DNA from: Lacrimispora sp. 210928-DFI.3.58
Lineage (GTDB): Bacteria; Bacillota; Clostridia; Lachnospirales; Lachnospiraceae
Length of the DNA stretch: 64,000 bases
Direction: 5' to 3'
Assembly: GCF_020554865.1 (NCBI RefSeq)
Contig: NZ_JAJCIC010000008.1
Location: 74,513-138,512, forward strand
Part shown: positions 43,059-51,182 of the stretch, piece by piece
Numbering within the stretch: position 1 is the first letter of the stretch
How the letters are laid out: the number at the start of each line of letters is the position of its first letter
Made by a program: the position numbers and the translations under genes
Notes under the pieces: model-generated
Seen by the model: the letters and a program-made list of their open reading frames with translations, nothing else
What the model was told of the DNA's origin: nothing
Database searches by the model: none

Positions 43059-44243
43059 ATGTCAGATCAGAGCCAGTATTTAAAGAGCAGCCGCCTGATC
43101 GCTGCCCATTACGGAGAAGAATACGAGCACTACTACAATGCGATCGTGCCTCCTGTATTCATGAATTCATTAAATGTATTTGAGACGCTGGATGATTACT
43201 ATGATTTTGACAGAACGGACAAGCATAAATACTGCTACGGCAGAGTGCAGAATCCCACTGTCCGTATTTTAGAGGATAAGATCGCTGCCCTGGAGCACGG
43301 CGTAGGTGCTCTGGCCTTTGCCTCAGGTATGGCGGCTGCAACCACCGCAGTTCTCACGGCCTGCAAGACAGGCAGCCATGTGGTGTGCGTGCGCAATGCC
43401 TACGGCCCCCTGAAGACCTTTCTTGAGGGATACTGTAAGGAGCACATGGATGTGGAGACCACCTTTGTGACGGGAGATAGGACAGAGGATTTTGAGGAAA
43501 ATGTGACGGATAAGACGGACCTGATCGTGCTGGAAAGCCCTTCCTCCCTTGTATTTTCCCTTCAGGATATTGAGGCAGTTTCAAAGATCGCAAAGGCCCA
43601 CAATGCATTGGTCTACATAGATAACACCTTCTGTACCCCCATATACCAGCAGCCTCTTGATCTGGGCGCAGATATCGTTATGCATACCACCTCCAAATAC
43701 ATCGGAGGACACAGCGATGTGATCGGCGGAATGCTGGCAGTAAAGGACGAGGGCCTTATGAAGAAGCTGACTGCGAACCGCGAACTTCTGGGAGGGATCC
43801 CAGGCCCAATGGAGGCATGGCTTATGATACGGGGTCTGCGCACCATGGAGGTCAGGATCGCTGAGCATCAGGCTACAGCTATGGCAGTGGCAGAATTTCT
43901 GGAAAAGCATCCGAAGGTGAGAAAGGTCAATTATCCGGGACTTCCCTCCCATCCTCAGTATGAGCTTATGAAGAAGCAGCAGAAGGGGAATACAGGGCTG
44001 CTGAGCTTTGAGATCGAAGGCACTACGGAGCAGGCGGCGAAGGTGGCGGAAAGCCTTAAGATATTTAAGATCGGCGTTTCCTGGGGCGGCTTTGAAAGCC
44101 TGGTATTCCTGCCTCATATGAGGATCTCCGAGGAGGAGTGCAGAGAGCTGGGAGGCAGCCAGAACATCATACGCATCCATTGCGGATTAGAGGGAAAAGA
44201 AGCCCTGATCGCAGATCTGGAAGCAGCCCTTGGGCAGATATAG
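43059..44243 (+). CDS. PLP-dependent Cys/Met metabolism enzyme (gamma-lyase/gamma-synthase type)
   Basis: This 394-residue fold-type I enzyme has CYGRVQNPTVRILEDKIAAL, FASGMAAATTAVL, SPSSLVFSLQDIEAV, YIDNTFCTPIYQQPLDLGAD and the PLP lysine K213 in TTSKYIGGHSD. The C-terminus has KIGVSWGGFESLVFLP and IRIHCGLE. This family includes cystathionine gamma-synthase/lyase, methionine gamma-lyase and O-acetylhomoserine sulfhydrylase, which cannot be told apart here. A FadR-type regulator lies upstream and a sugar ABC operon downstream. AAGAGG precedes the ATG. With the YkvI transporter it may serve amino acid catabolism. Confidence 0.88.
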   Translation: MSDQSQYLKSSRLIAAHYGEEYEHYYNAIVPPVFMNSLNVFETLDDYYDFDRTDKHKYCYGRVQNPTVRILEDKIAALEHGVGALAFASGMAAATTAVLTACKTGSHVVCVRNAYGPLKTFLEGYCKEHMDVETTFVTGDRTEDFEENVTDKTDLIVLESPSSLVFSLQDIEAVSKIAKAHNALVYIDNTFCTPIYQQPLDLGADIVMHTTSKYIGGHSDVIGGMLAVKDEGLMKKLTANRELLGGIPGPMEAWLMIRGLRTMEVRIAEHQATAMAVAEFLEKHPKVRKVNYPGLPSHPQYELMKKQQKGNTGLLSFEIEGTTEQAAKVAESLKIFKIGVSWGGFESLVFLPHMRISEEECRELGGSQNIIRIHCGLEGKEALIADLEAALGQI

Positions 44244-44254
44244 ATCGGAGTTCG

Positions 44255-44298
44255 CGTTTCCCGTTTGTTGTTACAGAGCGGGGAACGAGGGATATAAA
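44255..44298 (+). promoter_or_regulatory. Hairpin and possible promoter before the alpha-glycoside ABC operon
   Basis: CGTTTCCCG (44255-44263) pairs with CGGGGAACG (44279-44287), one G-T pair, with no T-run after it. TTACAG (44271-44276), a 16-bp spacer and TATAAA (44293-44298) make a modest promoter that overlaps the right arm, so the hairpin could be an operator or an intercistronic structure. Confidence 0.4.
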
Positions 44299-44321
44299 AA
44301 ACACATTAAGGAGGAGAACAC

Positions 44322-45701
44322 ATGAAGAAGAGAAGAATCGCAGCAATGGCACTGGCAGCAGTTATGCTGACAGGATGCGGCGGCGGCGGAACATCTGCTC
44401 CCGCAACCACTGCAGCAGCAGGAGGAGAGACAGCAGCAGCACAGGGAGAGGCAGGAGGAGCATCCTCTGACGAGGCCGTTACCATTACGCTGGTAGAATC
44501 TCTGACAAGCCCGGAGCGTACCGCTGTTATCCGTGAGATCGCAGACAAGTACCAGGCAGATCATCCGAATGTAACCATCGATATCGTATCACCGCCACTG
44601 GAGAATGCAGATGCTAAGATCACCCAGATGCTGATGAACGGAAGCGGCGCTGATATCGTAGAGGTGCGTGATTCCACCATTACCCAGTACGCTACCAACG
44701 GCTGGATCGCTGACCTTGGCAAGTACCTTGACGCGTGGGATGAAAAGGACACTCTGACCGATTCCGCAAACGAGGTTATTTATTACTATCAGGATACCGC
44801 TTATATGATCCCTTACGGATTCTATCAGAGAGGCCTGTTCTACCGCACAGACTGGTTTGAGGAAAAGGGGCTTGAAAAGCCGGAGACCTGGCAGGATATC
44901 TATGACGCAGGTCTTGCTATCACAGATCCTTCCAACAGCCGTTTTGGCTACTCCTTCCGCGGAGGCTCCAGCGGCTACCAGTATGCAGACACCATTTACT
45001 GGAGCTGGCTGGGAACAGATAAGCTGGCAAACAACAATGCAGGATATTACTTAAAGGACGGAAATGGTGCAACCATTTTTACCCTGCCTGAGATCAAGGA
45101 AGCCCTTCATTTCTACAAAGACCTGTTTAAGAACACCTGCCCGACAGACTCCATTGCATGGGGCTTCTCCGAGATGGTACAGGGCTTTGTGGGCGGAACC
45201 ACAGCTATGCTGATCCAGGATCCGGAGGTTATCGCAACCTGCTCCGCAGACATGGGTGATGACCAGTGGGCACTTGTTCCATTCCCGAAGGGACCATCCG
45301 GCCAGGCAGTATTCCCCAACGGATTCGCAGGCTGGGGCATGACCTCCTTCACCGAGCATCCGGATGAGACTGCAGATTTCCTTCTGTACTTATCCAACTC
45401 TGACAATAACACCTACTTTGCAAAGAATTACTCCACCATCCCGATCCACAGCAATGCAGCTGAGAAGGATACCTACTTCTCCGAGGGACGCTTCGCAATG
45501 TACATGGATATGGCAGCAGAGCCCGATGTATACCGCCATGCAGCATATCCTCAGATGTATGAGGCATTCGCAACCTACAAGACAGAGGTTGACACCATGT
45601 ATCAGAAGTACCTGACAGATGAGATCACAGATGACGAGCTGCTGAACTGGCTTGACGAGTTCTGGACTCAGGCATATGCTGACGAGGGACAGAAGTGGTA
45701 A
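44322..45701 (+). CDS. Sugar-binding lipoprotein of the alpha-glycoside ABC importer
   Basis: This 459-residue extracellular solute-binding protein (family 1) has the signal MKKRRIAAMALAAVMLTGC (lipobox LTGC, Cys19), a Gly/Ala/Thr-rich linker to about residue 48, then ITLVESLTSPERTAVIREI and later ADIVEVRDSTITQYATNGWI. It delivers substrate to the permeases encoded 209 bp downstream. The wide gap holds a stem-loop and a palindromic repeat, which could set a higher binding-protein to permease ratio. The ligand is probably an oligosaccharide with alpha-mannosyl, alpha-glucosyl or alpha-galactosyl units, judging from the three glycosidases downstream. AAGGAGGAG precedes the ATG. Confidence 0.92.
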   Translation: MKKRRIAAMALAAVMLTGCGGGGTSAPATTAAAGGETAAAQGEAGGASSDEAVTITLVESLTSPERTAVIREIADKYQADHPNVTIDIVSPPLENADAKITQMLMNGSGADIVEVRDSTITQYATNGWIADLGKYLDAWDEKDTLTDSANEVIYYYQDTAYMIPYGFYQRGLFYRTDWFEEKGLEKPETWQDIYDAGLAITDPSNSRFGYSFRGGSSGYQYADTIYWSWLGTDKLANNNAGYYLKDGNGATIFTLPEIKEALHFYKDLFKNTCPTDSIAWGFSEMVQGFVGGTTAMLIQDPEVIATCSADMGDDQWALVPFPKGPSGQAVFPNGFAGWGMTSFTEHPDETADFLLYLSNSDNNTYFAKNYSTIPIHSNAAEKDTYFSEGRFAMYMDMAAEPDVYRHAAYPQMYEAFATYKTEVDTMYQKYLTDEITDDELLNWLDEFWTQAYADEGQKW

Positions 45702-45755
45702 GAGAAAAAAGATAAAGCCGGACAGCCAGAAGACATCATCAGGAAAGATTTCAAC

Positions 45756-45785
45756 ATACCGGGGCAACGTATTCTGCCCCGGTAT
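45756..45785 (+). other. Intercistronic stem-loop between binding-protein and permease genes
   Basis: ATACCGGGGCA (45756-45766) pairs perfectly with TGCCCCGGTAT (45775-45785). With no T-tract it is unlikely to be a full terminator. Stems of this kind after binding-protein genes often protect the upstream mRNA from 3' exonucleases. Confidence 0.65.
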
Positions 45786-45821
45786 CCTGGAATGGAACTT
45801 TAAGTAGCGCGCCACCGTACC

Positions 45822-45889
45822 ATGAAAGTCAGGCGGGCGCACTTGGCATACCTGAATTTAGTGCCGCCTTGCGGCGGCGGGACTTTCAT
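45822..45889. repeat. Dispersed palindromic element, intact copy
   Basis: A 68-bp element bounded by perfect 9-bp inverted ends ATGAAAGTC (45822-45830) and GACTTTCAT (45881-45889), with a central hairpin GCCGCC-TTGC-GGCGGC (45863-45878). Its right end lies 20 bp before the permease start. About 58 bp of it matches the element at 23279-23337, whose hairpin loop differs while the stem is identical. Confidence 0.85.
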
Positions 45890-45909
45890 AGTAAAGAGGA
45901 GGAAATGGA

Positions 45910-46815
45910 ATGAAACAGAAATCGAAACTAAGGATGAGGAGAACGCGGTTTATCTTTCTTATGGTTCTTCCCGCCGTGCTCATTCCAATGATATTCACCT
46001 ATTACCCCATGGTAAAGGGATCCCTTATGGCGTTCCAGAGCTACAACCTGATGAATGTCAAGAACATCAAATGGATCGGTTTGGATAACTTTAAAAAGCT
46101 GTTTTCCCACAGCGCAAGCAATTCTTTTTATACCACCATGTCCAATACCGTCAAATGGGTGGGCATTTCCCTGTTTGTCCAATTTACAGTGGGCTTCGGC
46201 ATGGCTCTGCTTCTGAAAAAGAAGTTTCGGGGAGCCAGCATTTACCAGGGCCTGATCTTCTTCCCCTGGGCAGTATCCGGCTTTATCATCGGTATCATGT
46301 GGCGCTGGATGTTCAACGGTACTTCCGGTGTGATCAATGACATTCTGATGAAAATGCACCTCATAAGCCAGCCTGTGGGATGGCTGGCAGATAAGAGCAC
46401 AGCTCTTTATTCCTGTATCATAGCAAATATCTGGTACGGGATCCCATTCTTTACGATTATGATCACAGCGGCTCTCCGGGGAGTTTCCGAGGACCTGTAT
46501 GAGGCCGCAGACGTAGACGGGGCAAGCCCCCTTCAGAAATTTACCAATATTACGGTTCCCTGTATCCGTTTCGTACTGCTCCTCACCGTACTTTTGAGAG
46601 TAATATGGATCTTCAACTTCCCGGATCTGATCTACTCCATGACCCAGGGAGGACCTGCCGGCTCATCCAATATCATCACTTCCTATATGATGCAGCTGGT
46701 ACAGAGTCTTGATTACGGCCTTGCATCAGCCGTAGGCGTGCTGTGCATTCTGTTTTTGATTGCGTTTGCAGCCATCTATCTGGTGGCAACAAAATATACA
46801 GAGGAGGAGGCCTAA
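45910..46815 (+). CDS. Sugar ABC transporter permease, MalF/UgpA type (alpha-glycoside system)
   Basis: This 301-residue CUT1 permease has six predicted membrane helices and the EAA loop YEAADVDGASPLQKFTNITVP. Sequences such as LIFFPWAVSGFIIGIMWRWM and FPDLIYSMTQGGPAGSSNII are family typical. The start codon follows AAGAGGAGGAAATGG. The gene is 3 bp upstream of its MalG-type partner. It is distinct from the permease at 3432, so the window carries two separate CUT1 systems, neither with its own ATPase gene. Confidence 0.93.
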   Translation: MKQKSKLRMRRTRFIFLMVLPAVLIPMIFTYYPMVKGSLMAFQSYNLMNVKNIKWIGLDNFKKLFSHSASNSFYTTMSNTVKWVGISLFVQFTVGFGMALLLKKKFRGASIYQGLIFFPWAVSGFIIGIMWRWMFNGTSGVINDILMKMHLISQPVGWLADKSTALYSCIIANIWYGIPFFTIMITAALRGVSEDLYEAADVDGASPLQKFTNITVPCIRFVLLLTVLLRVIWIFNFPDLIYSMTQGGPAGSSNIITSYMMQLVQSLDYGLASAVGVLCILFLIAFAAIYLVATKYTEEEA

Positions 46816-46818
46816 AAC

Positions 46819-47661
46819 ATGACGATCAAAAGTAAAAGAAGATTACTGATATGCTTGAAATACGCCGTGCTGGCTGTCTTTCTCATCCTTGTAATGTTTC
46901 CGTTTGTGTGGATGCTTCTGACATCCCTTAAGGGCTCCCAGGGAGAGATTTATGCCTTTCCGGTCAAATACCTGCCTGACCCGCCCTCCGCTGTGAACTA
47001 TGTGGCAATGCTCTGGAAGGGGAATTTTGGAAAATATATGCTGAACTCCTTCTTTTCCTCCACTGTGGCAGCCACCTGTGCCGTGTTCATAGCCATTCTT
47101 GCCAGCTACGTGATCAGCCGGTTCCATTTCCGGTTTAAGAACGTGCTTCTGCTGTTCTTCCTGATCACCCAGATGATCCCTACCTTCATCATGCTGGCGC
47201 CCCTTTACCAGCTGCTTGCAAAGGCAAAAATGCTGAACGACTTAAGGAGCCTTGCCCTTCTCTACACCAATATGATGATCCCCTTTTCCGTGGTAACTCT
47301 GTGTGGTTTCTTTGACGGAGTTCCAAAGTCTCTGGAGGAGGCTGCCTGGATCGACGGGTGCGGATACCTGCAGGCATTGTTCCGGGTGGTAGTTCCTGTT
47401 ATCATGCCCGGCATTGCGGCAACCTTTATCTTTGCCTTTATCAATTCATGGAATGAACTGTTCATGGCAGTTATGTTCATTGATGTTGACAAATTTAAGA
47501 CCATCCCGGTAGGGCTTAACGGCCTTATCTTGAAATACGATATTAAATGGGGTGAAATGGCGGCAGGCACCATCATGTCGCTGATCCCAACCATGTGTTT
47601 ATTTGCCTTTGCCCAGAAATATATGATTGAAGGCCTGACGGCTGGTTCTGTGAAAGGTTAG
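46819..47661 (+). CDS. Sugar ABC transporter permease, MalG/UgpE type (alpha-glycoside system)
   Basis: This 280-residue CUT1 permease has about six membrane segments, the EAA loop LEEAAWIDGCGYLQALFRVVVP and the tail IEGLTAGSVKG. It forms a heterodimer with the preceding permease. The gene is followed by a palindromic element (47672-47804) and a terminator (47821), so the glycosidase genes that follow may rely partly on readthrough or on a promoter not clearly visible between 47863 and 47930. Confidence 0.93.
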   Translation: MTIKSKRRLLICLKYAVLAVFLILVMFPFVWMLLTSLKGSQGEIYAFPVKYLPDPPSAVNYVAMLWKGNFGKYMLNSFFSSTVAATCAVFIAILASYVISRFHFRFKNVLLLFFLITQMIPTFIMLAPLYQLLAKAKMLNDLRSLALLYTNMMIPFSVVTLCGFFDGVPKSLEEAAWIDGCGYLQALFRVVVPVIMPGIAATFIFAFINSWNELFMAVMFIDVDKFKTIPVGLNGLILKYDIKWGEMAAGTIMSLIPTMCLFAFAQKYMIEGLTAGSVKG

Positions 47662-47671
47662 AAGAACTGGA

Positions 47672-47804
47672 GTAACTGTTCAGTAGGTCTGCGCACTTGC
47701 TGCGCTGACCGTACGATAACCTGGGCCAGAAGGCAAAAATCCCATCGGCGAAGCCGATTTTAAATGGATTTTTGCTCGTAACTGTGAGGGTACTGAACAG
47801 TTAC
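47672..47804. repeat. 133-bp palindromic MITE/REP-like intergenic element
   Basis: It has perfect 14-bp inverted ends GTAACTGTTCAGTA (47672-47685) and TACTGAACAGTTAC (47791-47804). Nested inside are GCAAAAATCC (47733-47742 region) pairing with GGATTTTTGC (47766-47775), an inner ATCGGC-GAA-GCCGAT hairpin, and a separate GCGCA-CTTGC-TGCGC hairpin. There is no ORF. The layout fits a non-autonomous transposable or REP-like sequence inserted between the permease stop and the terminator. Confidence 0.8.
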
Positions 47805-47820
47805 GAACTGGAGATAATAA

Positions 47821-47862
47821 ACGGGGCCGGAGTGATGTGATACCATTCCGCCCCGTTTTTTT
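47821..47862 (+). terminator. Terminator after the alpha-glycoside permease genes
   Basis: ACGGGG and CGGA (47821-47831) pair with TCCG and CCCCGT (47847-47856), followed by seven T. It ends the transporter transcript before the mannosidase gene. Confidence 0.85.
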
Positions 47863-47930
47863 ACGCAACTTACCCCTTTTCTTCCCGCAGGGGTCTGATT
47901 CCGGGAAAATGACATCAAAAGGAGGAGCTT

Positions 47931-50900
47931 ATGAGCATTTTATTTGAATTAGAGCGCATGGAGCGTTTGGTGGAGGACTTAAACGGGCTCAGGCGGCCGG
48001 TAAAGCTTCCTGTTACCTCTTACAGGAGAAAGGAGGGGAAGGATCCGGAGGGCACTGTCTGCGACACGGAGGGCTGGGAGGAGTGCTCCATTGAGGAGCC
48101 GTGGAAGAAGCTGGAAAGCCACCGCTGGTACAGGACGGTCATTGAGATACCGGATGAGCTGGATGGCCGCCATGTGGAATTTCTCATCACCACAGGCAGG
48201 GAAGGGCAGTGGGATGCCACGAACCCACAGATGCTGTTCTATTTAAACGGAAAGATCGTCCAGGGCGTGGATGTAAATCACAGGGAAATCTTCATAAGCA
48301 GCTGCGCAAAGGCCGGAGAACGCTACGACATTGCCATACTGGCCTACAGCGGAAGCGAGCCTGGGGACCTGATGATCCGCACAGACCTGGTGGCGGTGGA
48401 TGACGCAGTAGAGAAGGCGTATTACGATTTTCTGGTGCCCGTGCAGACAGCCAGGCTGTTGAAAAAGCCGGACTATGAAAACTACCGCCGTATTCTTGTG
48501 AAAATGGGGCCGGCAGCAGACGCCCTGGATCTCAGGGAGCCCTACTCCGGCAGATTCTACCGCTCCCTGGAGACAGTGGAGGAAATATTAAAAAGGGAAT
48601 TTTACACCAATGTCAATGCAGACGCTCCGGTGGTAAGCGCCATCGGCCATACCCATATCGACATTGCCTGGCTCTGGACAGTGGAGCAGACAAGGGAAAA
48701 GGCTTTGCGCAGCTTTTCCACTGTGCTGGAGCTTATGGACCGCTATCCGGACTATAAATTCATGTCCAGCCAGCCCATCCTCTACCAGTTTGTAAAGGAG
48801 CAGGCCCCGGAGCTCTACGCCCGCATCAAGGAGCGGATCAGGGAGGGACGCTGGGAGGCGGACGGAGCCATGTGGCTGGAGCCTGACTGTAATCTTCCGG
48901 CAGGGGAATCCCTGGTGCGCCAGATCATAAAGGGGGAGAAATTTTTTCAGGAGGAGTTCGGTGTTTCCAGCAAATGCCTGTGGCTGCCGGATGTATTCGG
49001 CTACTCTGCCGCTATTCCCCAGATCCTGAAGAAATGCGGGATCCCCTATTTCCTCACCACGAAGATCGCCTGGAACCAGTTTAACCAGCTTCCCAATGAT
49101 ACCTTCCTGTGGAAGGGCATTGACGGCAGCCGCGTCTTTGTGTTTATGCCCACGGCCTGCGATTTTGATAAGACGCTGGGCCTTAATATTTCCTTCACGG
49201 ATACGCGCAACACTACCACTTATACGGGCATCATCAATCCCAACATGACACTGGGAACCTTTAAGCGCTTCCAGAACCGCGACCTGACAGAGGACACCCT
49301 GATGCTCTTTGGCTTTGGAGACGGCGGCGGCGGCCCCACAAAGGAGATGTTAGAGGAGGCGGAACGCTTAAAATACGGCATGCCGGGTATCCCCAGGCTG
49401 GTACAGGAGAATGAAAGAGATTTCCTTGACCGTATCTGCAGCGATATATCAGAAAAGCCTGGTATGCCCGTGTGGGACGGAGAACTGTATTTTGAGTACC
49501 ACAGGGGTACGCTGACCTCCATGGGAAAGAACAAGAGGAACAACCGAAAAAGCGAAATGCTCTATGAGCAGCTGGAGACCGTTGGAGTCATGTCAGAGAT
49601 CCTGGGAGGTTCCTACCCGGCCAAGGTGCTGAAAAAGGGCTGGGATGTGATCCTTTTAAACCAGTTCCACGATATTATACCGGGAAGCGCCATTGAGGCT
49701 GTGTATGACCAGACGGATAAGGAGTATGGAGAAATTCTGTCAGAGGGAAGAGCAGAGGCCGAGAAACTGGCAGAGAGGATCGGAAGAGCCTTGTGGGGCA
49801 GCGAGGCGGAGACCGAGGAAGGCCGGGAAACCATCCAGGATCCAGCCGCCATTTCCATTGCTGTTGTCAACAGCCAGGGCTATAAGCGCAGCGATATCGT
49901 AGAGGTAAAAGGGATTTCGGACAGAGGTGTCTGCTGGGCAAAGGATGCCCGGGGCAATCGCAGTCCGGTACAGTACACGGGAGAAGACAGCCTGATCTTC
50001 TTTGCAGAGGATATTCCGGCAGCCGGCTGCAAATGGTATGAACTGGTGGGAGAGTCTGCGTTCCCGGCAGGCCGGCCGGACAGCCCCCAAAAACAGTGCA
50101 TGGGCCAGTGGACAGGCACCTACGAAAATGCCTGGTACTGCGCGGCATTCAACAGCCAGATGGAGCTTACCTCTCTGATCGCAAAGGATGCCGGAAATGA
50201 GCTCATAAAAGAGGGCCGCAAAGGCAATGAGCTCATGACCTATGAGGACCGCCCCATGAACTGGGACAACTGGGATGTGGACATGTTCTATCAGAGAAAG
50301 CCCTATGGCCCGGATGAGGTCACTGCCCCTGTGTTAAAGGAAGCAGGCCCGGTGCGCACCGTGATCTCCATCAGCCGCCGCTTTGCAGGCTCCACTGTGG
50401 ATCAGGACATCGTGTTCTACCGTGACCTGCCCCGCATTGACTTTGTAAACCATGCGGACTGGCAGAACCATCACCTGCTTTTGCGGGTGAATTTCCCGGT
50501 GGACATCAATGCCTCCAAAGCCTCCTATGAGATCCAGTTCGGAAACGTAGAGCGGGAGACCACCAGGAACCACAGCTGGGACACCGCCAAATTTGAGGTA
50601 TGTGCCCACAAGTGGGCCGATCTCTCCGAAAACGGCCAGGGCGTAAGCCTGCTCAACGACTGCAAATACGGACACAGCATCAAGGACGGTGAGTTGGGCC
50701 TGACACTGATCAAATCAGGCACCTATCCCAACACCAACGCAGACATTGGACATCATGAGTTTACCTATTCTATATACCCCCACAAGGGAAGATGGCAGGA
50801 GGCCAGGACAGTGGAGATGGCCTATGACCTGAACTCACCCTTGCTGGCCGCAGTTCTGCCATCCGGCTCTTCTGCCGGAAACGCCTGGTCCTACGGCCTC

Positions 50901-51182
50901 CTTACCATCCGCCAGCCCAACTGCTTCCTGGAGATGATAAAGAAGGCAGAGGACGGCAATGGCTACATCCTGCGCATTTACGAGAACAGCAATACCAGGA
51001 CAAGGATGGAGGTGGATCTGGGCTTTGAGGTATCCGGGGTGGAAGAATGCGACTTATTAGAGCGTCCCATACGCAGCCTGCCTATCCATACAATGCCATG
51101 CCCAGGCTTCACAGACAACATAAAGCCTTATGAGATCAAGACCTACCGGCTCATCACAAAAGGCAAAGGGGAGATTAGCTGA
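47931..51182 (+). CDS. Alpha-mannosidase, glycoside hydrolase family 38
   Basis: This 1083-residue cytoplasmic enzyme has the zinc-dependent GH38 catalytic domain at about residues 230-530. The Zn ligands are in GHTHIDIAWLWTVEQT (H240, D244 region), and the nucleophile Asp354 is in WLPDVFGYS. FGFGDGGGGPTKEMLE carries further metal-site residues. The helical middle and large C-terminal beta domains follow (residues about 530-1083). The N-terminal ~220 residues are a beta-rich accessory domain. No signal peptide is present, so it acts on imported mannosides. The stop overlaps the start of the GH13 gene by one base (TGATG). AAAAGGAGGAG precedes the ATG. Confidence 0.95.
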   Translation: MSILFELERMERLVEDLNGLRRPVKLPVTSYRRKEGKDPEGTVCDTEGWEECSIEEPWKKLESHRWYRTVIEIPDELDGRHVEFLITTGREGQWDATNPQMLFYLNGKIVQGVDVNHREIFISSCAKAGERYDIAILAYSGSEPGDLMIRTDLVAVDDAVEKAYYDFLVPVQTARLLKKPDYENYRRILVKMGPAADALDLREPYSGRFYRSLETVEEILKREFYTNVNADAPVVSAIGHTHIDIAWLWTVEQTREKALRSFSTVLELMDRYPDYKFMSSQPILYQFVKEQAPELYARIKERIREGRWEADGAMWLEPDCNLPAGESLVRQIIKGEKFFQEEFGVSSKCLWLPDVFGYSAAIPQILKKCGIPYFLTTKIAWNQFNQLPNDTFLWKGIDGSRVFVFMPTACDFDKTLGLNISFTDTRNTTTYTGIINPNMTLGTFKRFQNRDLTEDTLMLFGFGDGGGGPTKEMLEEAERLKYGMPGIPRLVQENERDFLDRICSDISEKPGMPVWDGELYFEYHRGTLTSMGKNKRNNRKSEMLYEQLETVGVMSEILGGSYPAKVLKKGWDVILLNQFHDIIPGSAIEAVYDQTDKEYGEILSEGRAEAEKLAERIGRALWGSEAETEEGRETIQDPAAISIAVVNSQGYKRSDIVEVKGISDRGVCWAKDARGNRSPVQYTGEDSLIFFAEDIPAAGCKWYELVGESAFPAGRPDSPQKQCMGQWTGTYENAWYCAAFNSQMELTSLIAKDAGNELIKEGRKGNELMTYEDRPMNWDNWDVDMFYQRKPYGPDEVTAPVLKEAGPVRTVISISRRFAGSTVDQDIVFYRDLPRIDFVNHADWQNHHLLLRVNFPVDINASKASYEIQFGNVERETTRNHSWDTAKFEVCAHKWADLSENGQGVSLLNDCKYGHSIKDGELGLTLIKSGTYPNTNADIGHHEFTYSIYPHKGRWQEARTVEMAYDLNSPLLAAVLPSGSSAGNAWSYGLLTIRQPNCFLEMIKKAEDGNGYILRIYENSNTRTRMEVDLGFEVSGVEECDLLERPIRSLPIHTMPCPGFTDNIKPYEIKTYRLITKGKGEIS

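Noticed and set aside
45756..45785. Perfect 11-bp stem considered as a terminator
   Set aside because: No T-run follows; it is listed as an intercistronic stem-loop instead.
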